Positions 26,078 through 34,135 of a stretch of DNA of 64,000 nucleotides are shown here, in pieces. The stretch's first letter is position 1. The number at the start of each line of letters is the position of its first letter. The position numbers were made by a program, and so were the translations under genes. Origin of the DNA: Pseudomonas sp. SG20056 (GTDB lineage Bacteria; Pseudomonadota; Gammaproteobacteria; Pseudomonadales; Pseudomonadaceae). The stretch is taken from NCBI RefSeq assembly GCF_031764535.1, contig NZ_CP134499.1, positions 2,914,001 through 2,978,000 of the forward strand, given 5' to 3'. The notes beneath the pieces are model-generated. The model did not search any database, was not told the DNA's origin, and was given only the letters and a program-made list of their open reading frames with translations.

Positions 26078-27286
26078 TTACTCCTGAATCAAGGGGTGCG
26101 TAGCACCAAGCAGCGGCAAGGTGAGAATGGCGCAGGTGCCACGTCCCAGCCGCGAACGCAGCTGCACATCGCCCTGATGGGCGCGCGCCACTGCCTTGAC
26201 CACCGCCAGGCCAAGCCCGGTGCCAGTGGTTTTGGTGGTAAAGAAGGGTTCGCCAAGCCGCGCCAGCGTCGCGCTGTCGATGCCTGGACCGTTATCGCTG
26301 ATGCACAGGCGCAGCGTTTCGCCGCGCTGATAGAGATGAATCTTCAACCGCGCTTCACGGCCGCCGGCCTGAATCGCGTTCTCGATAAGATTGAGCACCG
26401 TGCCAACCAGAGTGTCGCGGTTGCACAGCAACTCGCCTGCGCGGCTGTCGCACTGCCAGCGCACCTGCATATCCAGCACATGGGGTTCGGCGGCACTGCG
26501 CAGCGCCGCGAACAGCGCCTTGGGCGCCAGGCGATCCGGCAGCGGCAGCTCACCCCGGGCGAAGATCAGCATGTCGCGCACCTGATGCTCCAGCTCATGC
26601 AGGCGCTCTTTCAGGCGACCGGCAAAGCGCTGCTGCTGCTCAACCGGCAGCACCTGTTCAGTCAGATGACTGGCGTAGAGCAATGCAGCCGAGAGCGGCG
26701 TACGAATCTGGTGGGCCAGAGAAGCGACCATACGACCGAGGGCAGACAAACGCTCGTGGCGAGACAGTTGATCCTGCAAGCGTCGGGTTTCTGTCAGATC
26801 AGTCAGCAGCACCAGCTGGCCAGGTTCGGCGTGCAGTGAACGGGTGGCAATCGACAAGCGCCGGCCATCCTTCAGGGATATTTCGTGACCATCATCCTCG
26901 CGCGGGGCGAAGTTGCGCGCGATGACCTGGCGCCAAAGCATGCCCACCAACGGCTGGCCCAGCAGGTTACGCGCCACGGGATTGGCCTCGCGCACCACGC
27001 CCTGACCATCGATCACGATCACCCCACCGGGCAGCAGATCCAGCAAACTCTGCAGGCGATGAGCCAGGCGCTCTTTCTCGGCCAGCTCCTGCATCCGCTG
27101 GGCACTGACCAGCGCCAATTGGCCCTTGAGCTCAGTTACCCGTGCCTCCAGCATGCTGTAGCTGGTACTGAGCTGGGTCGACATCTGGTTGAACAAGGCA
27201 AAAGCCTGTTCGAGCCCGGCACGGCTGGCCTGCTCCACGGGAGCGGGCACTTCGGATTCTTCAGGGCGTTGGGCGTTAGCGTTCAT
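26078..27286 (-). CDS. fleS: Flagellar sensor histidine kinase FleS
   Basis: 402 residues with no membrane segment, so cytosolic like other FleS proteins. An N-terminal coiled coil (~25-80) leads to a PAS domain (~80-170), HisKA with phospho-acceptor H192 (SLAHQIRTPLSA) and HATPase_c (N box NLIENAIQAGG, G boxes DNGPGID and GTGLGLAVV). It phosphorylates FleR. A near-perfect sigma-54 promoter lies 54 bases before the start, consistent with control by FleQ. Confidence 0.93.
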   Translation of the reverse strand: MNANAQRPEESEVPAPVEQASRAGLEQAFALFNQMSTQLSTSYSMLEARVTELKGQLALVSAQRMQELAEKERLAHRLQSLLDLLPGGVIVIDGQGVVREANPVARNLLGQPLVGMLWRQVIARNFAPREDDGHEISLKDGRRLSIATRSLHAEPGQLVLLTDLTETRRLQDQLSRHERLSALGRMVASLAHQIRTPLSAALLYASHLTEQVLPVEQQQRFAGRLKERLHELEHQVRDMLIFARGELPLPDRLAPKALFAALRSAAEPHVLDMQVRWQCDSRAGELLCNRDTLVGTVLNLIENAIQAGGREARLKIHLYQRGETLRLCISDNGPGIDSATLARLGEPFFTTKTTGTGLGLAVVKAVARAHQGDVQLRSRLGRGTCAILTLPLLGATHPLIQE

Positions 27287-27339
27287 GGTTCTCTCTCGCG
27301 CAGCGAGCCGTCATAAGACAGTCAGTTGCAAGAGAGATA

Positions 27340-27353
27340 GCAATACCCGTGCC
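27340..27353 (-). promoter_or_regulatory. Sigma-54 promoter of fleSR
   Basis: The minus strand reads GGCACGGGTATTGC, an exact GGCAC-N5-TTGC (-24/-12) match, 54 bases before the fleS ATG. FleQ-dependent sigma-54 transcription of fleSR is established in P. aeruginosa. Confidence 0.85.
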
Positions 27354-27383
27354 TGAAAAAATATCCTTTTAAATCAAAGCTAT

Positions 27384-27422
27384 AAAAAACAAAGCCGAAG
27401 GTTACGTCAAACCTTCGGCTTT
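27384..27422 (-). terminator. Rho-independent terminator downstream of fleQ
   Basis: Perfect 13-bp stem AAAGCCGAAGGTT / AACCTTCGGCTTT (27391-27403 with 27410-27422) with a 6-base loop. On the minus strand it is followed by GTTTTTT. It isolates fleQ from the fleSR promoter just beyond. Confidence 0.85.
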
Positions 27423-27471
27423 ATTGGAGGGGCAAGCGCCAAGTCACTGACGATTGCCCGACACAGAAAGA

Positions 27472-28944
27472 TCAGTCGTCCAACCCCTCATCATCACGCC
27501 GGCTCATGCCGTACTTGCGCATTTTCTCAACCAGGGTGGTGCGCCGAATACGTAAACGCTCGGCAGCACGCGCCACCACACCACTGGCATCGTCAAGCGC
27601 CTGTTGAATCAAGCCCTGCTCAAGGTTGCCCAGGTAATCCTTCAGATCCAGGCCTTCCGGCGGCAGCATGGCCATCGAATCTACACCTGGCAGGCCGGCC
27701 AGGATGGTGGCGCGCTCATCCAGCTCATCGCGCAGGCTAGCCACCATGTTCTCGTCCTCATCGTCGACATGGCGGAATTTCTTCGGCAGCTCGCCCACGC
27801 CAATAACGCCATAGGGATGCATGATCGCCATGCGTTCGACCAGGTTGGCCAGCTCGCGCACGTTACCCGCCCAATCGTGCCGACATAGCGACATGATCGC
27901 CGCCGAGTTGAAGCGGATGGAACCGCGCTTCTCGAACTCCATGCGCGAGATCAGCTCGTTCATCAACAGCGGGATGTCCTCGATGCGCTCACGCAACGGT
28001 GCCATCTCGATCGGGAAAACGTTGAGGCGGTAATACAGATCCTCACGGAAGCTGCCGTCCTCGATCATTTTCTCGAGGTTCTTGTGGGTAGCTGCAATGA
28101 TCCGCACATCGGCGCTCTGGGTCTTGTTGCTGCCCACCCGCTCAAACGTGCGCTCCTGCAGTACGCGCAGCAGCTTCACCTGCATTGGCAGCGGCATGTC
28201 GCCGATCTCATCAAGGAACAGAGTGCCGCCATTGGCCAGTTCAAAACGTCCAGCCCGGCTAGTAATCGCACCGGTAAATGCACCCTTCTCGTGGCCGAAC
28301 AGTTCGCTCTCAAGTAACTCGGCAGGAATCGCACCGCAGTTGACCGGTACAAAAGGCGCCTCACGGCGTTTGGAGTGGTAATGCAGATTACGCGCGACCA
28401 CTTCTTTGCCAGTGCCCGACTCGCCAAGGATCAGCACGCTGGCTTCGGTATCAGCCACCTGCTGCATCATCTGCCGCACCTGCTGAATAGCCCGACTGGT
28501 GCCCACCAGGCTGCGGAACAGATTGGTTTCACGCTGCCGGCCACGCTCACGAGCCTGGTCGTACATCTCGCGGTAAACCTGCGCACGGTGCAGCGAGTCG
28601 AGCAACTTGTTGTAGCTCATCGGCATTTCCAGCGTCGCCAGCACACAGCGGCGCTGTTCTTCCGGCCACTCGGCCGCGACCTGATCATTGATCAACAGCG
28701 TCGGCAGAAACTCATCCCAGGCAGCCAGCTGTTTAAGCATTTCCAGCACGCCACCTTTGGCTTTCACCTCACCAAGCAAGACGCTGAGCACTTCACGGCT
28801 GGACGCCAACTCTGCGACGCATTGACGCCAATTCTGGCTATCGCAGGCCAGATGATCTTCACCGAGAAAATTCAAGATTACCGTCAGGTCACGACGGCGC
28901 TCGCTGTTATCGTCAATCAGGAGGATTTTGGTTTCACGCCACAT
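27472..28944 (-). CDS. fleQ: Master flagellar regulator FleQ
   Basis: 490 residues. The N-terminal receiver-like domain ([12 protein letters not shown]) lacks the phospho-acceptor aspartate: the equivalent strand reads SVLLGEVK, as in known FleQ. AAA+ domain at ~140-370 with Walker [16 protein letters not shown] and LDEIGDM; C-terminal helix-turn-helix ([20 protein letters not shown]). FleQ activates class II flagellar genes with sigma-54 and, through c-di-GMP binding, switches matrix genes on or off. It is monocistronic here, with a terminator downstream and a 242-base upstream region. Confidence 0.95.
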   Translation of the reverse strand: MWRETKILLIDDNSERRRDLTVILNFLGEDHLACDSQNWRQCVAELASSREVLSVLLGEVKAKGGVLEMLKQLAAWDEFLPTLLINDQVAAEWPEEQRRCVLATLEMPMSYNKLLDSLHRAQVYREMYDQARERGRQRETNLFRSLVGTSRAIQQVRQMMQQVADTEASVLILGESGTGKEVVARNLHYHSKRREAPFVPVNCGAIPAELLESELFGHEKGAFTGAITSRAGRFELANGGTLFLDEIGDMPLPMQVKLLRVLQERTFERVGSNKTQSADVRIIAATHKNLEKMIEDGSFREDLYYRLNVFPIEMAPLRERIEDIPLLMNELISRMEFEKRGSIRFNSAAIMSLCRHDWAGNVRELANLVERMAIMHPYGVIGVGELPKKFRHVDDEDENMVASLRDELDERATILAGLPGVDSMAMLPPEGLDLKDYLGNLEQGLIQQALDDASGVVARAAERLRIRRTTLVEKMRKYGMSRRDDEGLDD

Positions 28945-29024
28945 AATTTATTTACTGATCCTGGAGTGAAAAACGCGCCCGCCGCCCAAACACTACTCGA
29001 TCCAGCGCCGGCAATTGGCCACTA

Positions 29025-29056
29025 GTTAAGTCAATTTTTTGTTAATAGTCAATTTT
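29025..29056. repeat. Direct repeat upstream of fleQ
   Basis: GTTAAGTCAATTTT (29025-29038) and GTTAATAGTCAATTTT (29041-29056) are near-identical direct repeats in an A/T-rich stretch about 80-110 bases before the fleQ ATG. On the minus strand each contains a TTGACT that could act as a -35. They could be a regulator site or tandem promoters. Confidence 0.4.
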
Positions 29057-29150
29057 ATGGCGTGCTTTTTATTATGCCTGCCAAGCAGACTAAGCAGCTG
29101 TTTCACATAGAAGGGAAAAGATCGTGGCAGAGCACAGGCAAATACTAGAA

Positions 29151-29174
29151 GGTCGACACTGGATAGCATCGACC
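29151..29174 (-). other. Hairpin after the fliT-like gene
   Basis: GGTCGA (29151-29156) and TCGACC (29169-29174) form a 6-bp stem with a 12-base loop just after the fliT-like stop. There is no T-run, so it may be a weak terminator or RNA end stabiliser. The region 28945-29186 otherwise holds only the fleQ promoter area. Confidence 0.35.
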
Positions 29175-29186
29175 GAAAACAGCTAA

Positions 29187-29483
29187 TCAACCGAACAGCT
29201 GATAAACCTTGGCGCCTTGTTGTGACTGATTGAGCTGAACGAGCTCATGAGCCAAACGCTGCTGTTCGGCTTGGCAAACGTTAACCAGCTCGCGATAAAG
29301 ATCCAGCAACTCCTGCATACGCGCACGCAGGGTTTCTTCATCACTGGCAGACTCGACCATGGCCTCGTCAACAGCCTGGCGGCACTGCAGATCCAGCTCG
29401 CCAATCGCAGCCCAATCTTGACTGGCCAAGGCAGTGCGCAACGCGCTGCCAGTTTCTTCTAGACGCTGCACGGATGAACTCAT
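29187..29483 (-). CDS. FliT-like flagellar protein
   Basis: 98 residues from ATG 29483 with GAGGAA upstream. It is all-helical and Q/E-rich (SALRTALASQDWAAIGELDLQCRQAVDEAM, then LRARMQELLDLYRELVNVCQAEQQRLAHEL). Size, composition and location right after two fliS genes fit the FliT-type export chaperone for the filament cap. Sequence in this group is poorly conserved, so the name rests mainly on position. Confidence 0.65.
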   Translation of the reverse strand: MSSSVQRLEETGSALRTALASQDWAAIGELDLQCRQAVDEAMVESASDEETLRARMQELLDLYRELVNVCQAEQQRLAHELVQLNQSQQGAKVYQLFG

Positions 29484-29510
29484 AAACAATTCCTCAGGCG
29501 GGAAACAGCA

Positions 29511-29891
29511 TCACTTAGCGATGGCATCCCAGCCAGCTTTTACATTACGCAGCAGGCCTGCAACTTCATCCAACGGTGCTATTTCATTCTGCACATTGGC
29601 ATCAACCAAGCGTGTTGCCATGTATTCGTAGAGGCTATCCAGATTCGCTGCGACCTCACCACCTTGTTCCAGGTTGAGGCCTTCGCGCAAACCACCAATA
29701 ATCCCGATAGCTTTACTGATAAACTCGCCCTTGAGGGCAACTTGATTACGCTCCATGGCGCCACGAGCTTGAGCCAATCGAGTGAGCCCACCCTCCATCA
29801 GCATCTGGATCAATCGATGCGGGCTGGCTTCAATAGCCTGAGCCTGGGTGTTGACGGTTTGATACTGCTTGAGGGCCGCCATCGCGTTCAT
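29511..29891 (-). CDS. fliS: FliS-like flagellin export chaperone (second copy)
   Basis: 126 residues. LKQYQTVNTQAQAIEASPHRLIQMLMEGGLTRLAQA and the later SKAIGIIGGLREGLN with LYEYMATRL are the FliS fold. FliS binds the disordered C-terminus of flagellin in the cytosol and keeps it export-ready. This copy keeps the classic SPHRLIQMLMEG motif, so it may be the main flagellin chaperone of the two. It follows the first fliS by 72 bases; the fliT-like gene follows 27 bases later. In P. aeruginosa the gene at this position has been called fleP. Confidence 0.88.
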   Translation of the reverse strand: MNAMAALKQYQTVNTQAQAIEASPHRLIQMLMEGGLTRLAQARGAMERNQVALKGEFISKAIGIIGGLREGLNLEQGGEVAANLDSLYEYMATRLVDANVQNEIAPLDEVAGLLRNVKAGWDAIAK

Positions 29892-29963
29892 CGTTGTTCT
29901 CGCTGTTCTGTTTGCTGGATACCTTGGGTATCGGCGCTACAGAGCAAAGCTTTAGCAACGAAA

Positions 29964-30356
29964 TCAGTTTCCTACGGCCGGCTCAACTTCTGGACCGATG
30001 GCATCCCAGGCACTTTTTATCTGCTCGAGCAGCGCCTGAATTTCTTCCAGAGTACGTGGTGTACTGTCGAGCGCGACACCGGCCAAACGACGCGTCATAT
30101 AGTCGTAAAGCGAATCCAGATTCTCGGCAATTTCACCGCCCAACTTCTTATCCAGGCTGGCCTGCAATACGCCGAGAATGGTGATGGTACTGCCAACAGC
30201 CATGCCTCGAATCTCGGCATCCCCCTCAACCTGGGCATGTTTGGCCAGCATCACCCGTTGCAACGCACCTTCAAGCAACAGCTGCACTGTGCGATAAGGT
30301 GAAACATCGTGACTGGTATTAACCTGCTTGTAGGTGTCGATCGGCTTCTTGCTCAT
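29964..30356 (-). CDS. fliS: FliS flagellin export chaperone (first copy)
   Basis: 130 residues. [31 protein letters not shown] and [26 protein letters not shown] place it in FliS. It diverges from the second copy in the flagellin-binding region ([12 protein letters not shown] versus SPHRLIQMLMEG). Its start overlaps the fliD stop by one base (TAATG), so it is translated with the cap protein and may favour it or a flagellin variant; that is inference. Confidence 0.88.
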   Translation of the reverse strand: MSKKPIDTYKQVNTSHDVSPYRTVQLLLEGALQRVMLAKHAQVEGDAEIRGMAVGSTITILGVLQASLDKKLGGEIAENLDSLYDYMTRRLAGVALDSTPRTLEEIQALLEQIKSAWDAIGPEVEPAVGN

Positions 30357-31819
30357 TACGAATCCTTTTTCACAAAGCCTGGCAAGCTGGCAAGCTGGTT
30401 AGCAAGACTTTCACTGGTTTGTTTCAAGCGACCGACCAAGGAGTCCATAGCGTTGTACTGGGCGTAAAGACGTGTCTGCAGACTCTCGACTCGAACAGCC
30501 AATGCTTTGCGCTGCTCATCAACGCCGACCTTAGTGGCCTGCAACGCATCAGTACGCTGCTTAAGCACACCAGTGTCTCCTACATATGCGCCAACTGATT
30601 TGGAAAGACGCCCCATCAGGCCATTGTCACCTGCAAGATAACCGGCCACTTGATCGAAATTGCTATCCAGCTGCTTGGTTAACGTCGTGTCATCAATCTT
30701 GAGCTGTCCGGTTTTCCAATCGGAGGTAATGCCCAAACCTGCAAGCGCTTTAACACCGCCTTCGCCGGTGATATTGACCATTTCATTACGCAAACTGGAC
30801 AGCACGTTGCGTATCGAGGAGTCACCGAGCAAAGGGCCTGTTACCGGCTTGCCCCCGTCGACAGGAACAACAGCAGTCAGTTGAGAGGTCGTGCTGATCA
30901 ACGCGTTGTATGCATCAACAAATTTCTGCAGGTTGCTCTTCACACTGCCCTTGTCGACCCCCACAGTGACACTGATGGTTTTACCGTCAGCCAAATCGGT
31001 AGAGCTCTGCGCCGCGACGAGATCAAGTGTTACGCCCTCAAGAGCGTCCTCAATACGGTTGGTGTCGCGGACCAACTCCAGACCATCAATTGAAATCTTG
31101 GCCGACTGGGCCTTGGTGATCACACCACCAGCACCCGTAGTGGAATCAGGCTTAACGAAGGCATCGGCATTGCCGGGGTCGACCGTTGGAGCAAACTCCT
31201 GAGAGGTCAACGCGTTGGCTCCAGTAGTGACATTGTCTTCGCTGGCTACGACCTGAATATCATTGCCCGCACCGCTCTTGGTGGAGCTCAACACCAATCG
31301 CGAACCTGAATCATCCGTGATGATAGTGGCACTCACACCACTACTTTTACCCGTTTCATTGATAGCATCACGCATACCGGCCAGGGTGTTATTGCCTGAG
31401 GTAATGTTGACAGCGAAGCTCGAGCTACCCGCAGAAATAGTCAGTGAACCGCTGTTGAATGTAGCGGTATTACCGCCCGTGACCGACTGCAACGCCACCT
31501 TGCTGCTGGTCGCCAACTGTTTGACCTGAACGTTGTAACTGCCTGCTGGGGCTGTGGTTGCGGCAGTAACCTTGAGAGCGCTGGTGTTGGAAGAGCTCGC
31601 CGTTCGCGACTCGAACAAGGAGGTTTTATTCAACGAGTCGACGGCGGTTTTAAAGGTATTCAGCGCGCTGGTCAGCGAGCCCATGGCCGAGATGCGCGCA
31701 ACAGTGGTCTTCTCGAGATTGTCCAGCTGATTGGTCTTGGGCGCCCTTTCGGCATTGACCAACGCTGTGACGATTTCGTCGATTTTGATTCCTGAGCCAA
31801 TGCCCGTAATCCCGACCAT
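30356..31819 (-). CDS. fliD: Filament cap protein FliD
   Basis: 487 residues. The N-terminal [20 protein letters not shown] and the C-terminal helices ([41 protein letters not shown]) are typical of FliD. The cap pentamer sits at the growing filament tip and, in P. aeruginosa, also binds mucin. The central region carries two flagellin-hook IN-like blocks. GAGGTG precedes ATG 31819. The gene heads fliD-fliS-fliS-fliT, with a sigma-54-like promoter 52 bases upstream. Confidence 0.92.
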   Translation of the reverse strand: MVGITGIGSGIKIDEIVTALVNAERAPKTNQLDNLEKTTVARISAMGSLTSALNTFKTAVDSLNKTSLFESRTASSSNTSALKVTAATTAPAGSYNVQVKQLATSSKVALQSVTGGNTATFNSGSLTISAGSSSFAVNITSGNNTLAGMRDAINETGKSSGVSATIITDDSGSRLVLSSTKSGAGNDIQVVASEDNVTTGANALTSQEFAPTVDPGNADAFVKPDSTTGAGGVITKAQSAKISIDGLELVRDTNRIEDALEGVTLDLVAAQSSTDLADGKTISVTVGVDKGSVKSNLQKFVDAYNALISTTSQLTAVVPVDGGKPVTGPLLGDSSIRNVLSSLRNEMVNITGEGGVKALAGLGITSDWKTGQLKIDDTTLTKQLDSNFDQVAGYLAGDNGLMGRLSKSVGAYVGDTGVLKQRTDALQATKVGVDEQRKALAVRVESLQTRLYAQYNAMDSLVGRLKQTSESLANQLASLPGFVKKDS

Positions 31820-31870
31820 GCTTCACCTCGCCAAAATAATGACTGCAATACGCTAGATAAGCGTTAACAG

Positions 31871-31884
31871 TCAAAAGCTGTGCC
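31871..31884 (-). promoter_or_regulatory. Sigma-54-like promoter of fliD
   Basis: The minus strand reads GGCACAGCTTTTGA, a full GGCAC -24 element with TTGA instead of TTGC at -12, 52 bases before the fliD ATG. That matches the spacing of the fleSR promoter. The -12 mismatch lowers confidence. Confidence 0.5.
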
Positions 31885-31895
31885 AACCCTGTAGG

Positions 31896-32288
31896 CTAGG
31901 CTTCAGCTTTGAATAACAAACTACGAACCTCCGAAAGATTCTCTGCTAGTTGCAGTGCCTCTTCAGAAGGGATCTGTCGGATCACATCACCCGACCCTGC
32001 ATCGGTCACCTTGACCACTACACGTCCACTGCCCTCTTCGAGGGAAAAATTCAGGCTACGGCGAACCGATTGGACAAAGTCCTGAATCGTCGCAACTGCC
32101 GCTTCGACCTCTTCTCGAGAGGCCGCGGAGCCATTTTCAACTTCTGCGACCCTACCGGTTGCAGCGTCTTCAGAAGGCTTACGTTCAACAACATCGGCCA
32201 CAACTTTGGCAGATGCATTTGGCGCACGCTCTGTTTTAGAAGCAACAGCGATGGATGCAGGCGAACCTTGAATAGAACCAATGTCCAT
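31896..32288 (-). CDS. flaG: FlaG family protein
   Basis: 130 residues. The conserved C-terminal half reads VRRSLNFSLEEGSGRVVVKVTDAGSG, then DVIRQIPSEEALQLAENL, the FlaG signature; the N-terminal half is low-complexity. FlaG affects filament length in several bacteria. AGGAG precedes ATG 32288. It lies between fliC and fliD, as in other Pseudomonas, and follows a hairpin after fliC. Confidence 0.9.
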   Translation of the reverse strand: MDIGSIQGSPASIAVASKTERAPNASAKVVADVVERKPSEDAATGRVAEVENGSAASREEVEAAVATIQDFVQSVRRSLNFSLEEGSGRVVVKVTDAGSGDVIRQIPSEEALQLAENLSEVRSLLFKAEA

Positions 32289-32312
32289 AACTTTCTCCTC
32301 AGAATGAGGGAA

Positions 32313-32341
32313 CGGGGAGAAGAGCTAAGCCCTTCTCCCCG
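32313..32341 (-). terminator. Hairpin between fliC and flaG
   Basis: CGGGGAGAAG (32313-32322) pairs with CTTCTCCCCG (32332-32341) across a 9-base loop, 20 bases after the fliC stop. On the minus strand only TTCC follows, so it is likely a leaky terminator or 3'-end stabiliser that keeps fliC mRNA in excess over flaG. Confidence 0.55.
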
Positions 32342-32360
32342 CAGTCTAGCGCTTTTACCC

Positions 32361-33845
32361 TTAGCCGAGCAGGCTGAGTACAGCCTGCGGCAACTGGTTA
32401 GCCTGGGCCAAGATCGCAGTACCGGCCTGCTGCAGGATCTGATTTTTGGTCAGTTCCGAAGTTTCAGCAGCGAAGTCAGTGTCACGAATCCGGCTGCGAG
32501 CTGCAGAGGAGTTCTCAGAAATGTTCTGCAGGTTCGAGATGGTGTTCTCGAAACGGTTCTGAACAGCACCAAGCTGGGCACGCTGGCTATCGATGTTAGA
32601 GATCGCACCGTTGATGATACCCAGAGCGTCCTGCGCACCTGTGGCCGTACCGATGTCAATGGTATTGACCGCATCCAGCTCACTGAAGCCATCAGTACCC
32701 AGAGCACCACTCATCCCATTCACACTGAAGGCATCAGCTGCTTCAAGCTGAACTTGACCGTCAGCACGCGCACCTCCGCCAGTCACGATGGTAGCTGCAG
32801 TACCCACGTCATCTTCACCGTCGAAGCTATTAGCCTGCAGGGTTGCACCACCGGAGCCTGCGTAGTTGCTAATGCTGATCGCATCGCCACGGGAGCTGGT
32901 CAGCTCAATGGTGCTGCCTTTGGAAACAGCCGAAATACCCGTTTTACCGGTTTCACGGTTGATCGCATCAGCCAGGGAAGACAGGTTGCTCAGGTCGTTC
33001 ACTACGGCAGAAACAGTGGCAGAGTCAGTATCAAGCGATTTGCTGGTCAGGCCAGACAGATCGAAAGAAACAGTACCCGAGACAGTGATACCACCCAATG
33101 TGGCAACGGTACGAGCGTTGGCAGTTACGCCGGTTTCGTCGCTCTTAGCGTTGATGGCACGAGCCACTTCACTCGCCGAACCGCTGGCTGTACCGGCAAT
33201 GGCTACATCACCGTCGGACAGTTTGGAGTTGATATTGAAGGACGCATCACCGTAAGCACTACCCGAGGTAGCACTGAACGCAGCACCCGAAGCAGTAGCA
33301 GCAGCGGCCGCACCATCAGTGGTAAAGCGGTTGATACCGATACGATCAGTGGCTGCAGAACCGATCGAAACGCTGATGGTTTCGTAGGCGTTTGCACCCA
33401 CCTGGAAGCTTTGCGAACCAAAAGAACCATCAAGAATCTTACGACCACCGAAGCTGGTGGTTTCAGAAATACGGTTCAGTTCTTGTTGCAACTGCGACAC
33501 TTCGCCTTGCAGAGCTGCACGCTCAGTCGCACCGTTGGAACCGTTAGCCGACTGCAGAGCCAAGTCACGGATACGTTGCAGAATGCCAGTCGACTGCTGC
33601 AGTGCACCTTCAGCGGTTTGTGCCAGGGAAATGCCATCGTTGGAGTTACGGGTCGCAACGTTTAGACCGTTGATCTGACTGGTCAGGCGGTTGGAAATTT
33701 GCAGACCGGCGGCGTCATCCTTGGCGCTGTTGATGCGGAAGCCGGTGGACAGGCGCTGCAGCGAAGTGTCCAGGCCTTTGGATGAGCTGTTGAGGTTACG
33801 CTGAGTGTTGAGTGACGCTACGTTTGTGTTGACTGTAAGGGCCAT
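32361..33845 (-). CDS. fliC: Flagellin FliC
   Basis: 494 residues from ATG 33845 (GGAGG upstream); an upstream reading adds five unlikely residues. The N-terminal D0/D1 domain ([17 protein letters not shown], then [19 protein letters not shown], which includes the TLR5/flg22 region) and the C-terminal D1/D0 ([20 protein letters not shown] and [14 protein letters not shown]) are fully conserved. The variable centre (~165-390) is rich in serine and threonine, possible O-glycan sites, and has two flagellin IN-type repeats ([17 protein letters not shown] and [16 protein letters not shown]). A sigma-28 promoter precedes it, and a large glycosyltransferase gene lies directly upstream. Confidence 0.97.
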   Translation of the reverse strand: MALTVNTNVASLNTQRNLNSSSKGLDTSLQRLSTGFRINSAKDDAAGLQISNRLTSQINGLNVATRNSNDGISLAQTAEGALQQSTGILQRIRDLALQSANGSNGATERAALQGEVSQLQQELNRISETTSFGGRKILDGSFGSQSFQVGANAYETISVSIGSAATDRIGINRFTTDGAAAAATASGAAFSATSGSAYGDASFNINSKLSDGDVAIAGTASGSASEVARAINAKSDETGVTANARTVATLGGITVSGTVSFDLSGLTSKSLDTDSATVSAVVNDLSNLSSLADAINRETGKTGISAVSKGSTIELTSSRGDAISISNYAGSGGATLQANSFDGEDDVGTAATIVTGGGARADGQVQLEAADAFSVNGMSGALGTDGFSELDAVNTIDIGTATGAQDALGIINGAISNIDSQRAQLGAVQNRFENTISNLQNISENSSAARSRIRDTDFAAETSELTKNQILQQAGTAILAQANQLPQAVLSLLG

Positions 33846-33945
33846 GGTGTTTGCCTCCAAAGGACCGTGCTACTGAGTTTGTCTGAGCCTGCGAGCTTCG
33901 GGCCTGCTTTGCTCAGACGCCCCATAAAGTTCGCATTCGATCTTT

Positions 33946-33972
33946 ATATCGGCGGCCTTAGGAACAGCTTTA
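33946..33972 (-). promoter_or_regulatory. Sigma-28 (FliA) promoter of fliC
   Basis: The minus strand reads TAAA, 15 bases, then GCCGATAT, against the FliA consensus TAAA-N15-GCCGATAA. It starts about 100 bases before the fliC ATG, giving a leader of about 90 bases. Confidence 0.85.
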
Positions 33973-33979
33973 GCAACTC

Positions 33980-34007
33980 GTTCTATTTTTTTTTCCGCAG
34001 ATAGAAC
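33980..34007. repeat. Inverted repeat with T-run upstream of the fliC promoter
   Basis: GTTCTAT (33980-33986) and ATAGAAC (34001-34007) form a perfect 7-bp repeat enclosing a run of nine T on the plus strand. It lies just upstream of the fliC -35 and could be a protein site or a secondary terminator. Confidence 0.35.
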
Positions 34008-34031
34008 AATTACTTAAGCGGCAACACCGAG

Positions 34032-34078
34032 AAAAATCTGGTATCTGCCGACATCCCGACGGCAAATACCGATTTTTT
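34032..34078. terminator. Bidirectional terminator after the glycosyltransferase gene
   Basis: GGTATCTGCCG (34040-34050) pairs with CGGCAAATACC (34060-34070) with one mismatch and a 9-base loop. It is flanked by AAAAAT and ATTTTTT, so each strand has a T-run after the stem. On the minus strand it closes the glycosyltransferase transcript 58 bases after its stop, before the fliC promoter. Confidence 0.75.
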
Positions 34079-34135
34079 CACGTACCAAAACAGCTTTATT
34101 AATGCACCACACAAACCGGCAGCATGCTGTCGGCA

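Noticed and set aside
31950..33665. 571-codon open frame on the plus strand opposite fliC and flaG
   Set aside because: It lies wholly antisense to two certain flagellar genes with strong ribosome sites and promoters. Its protein is low-complexity and matches no family, so it is a byproduct of fliC codon use.
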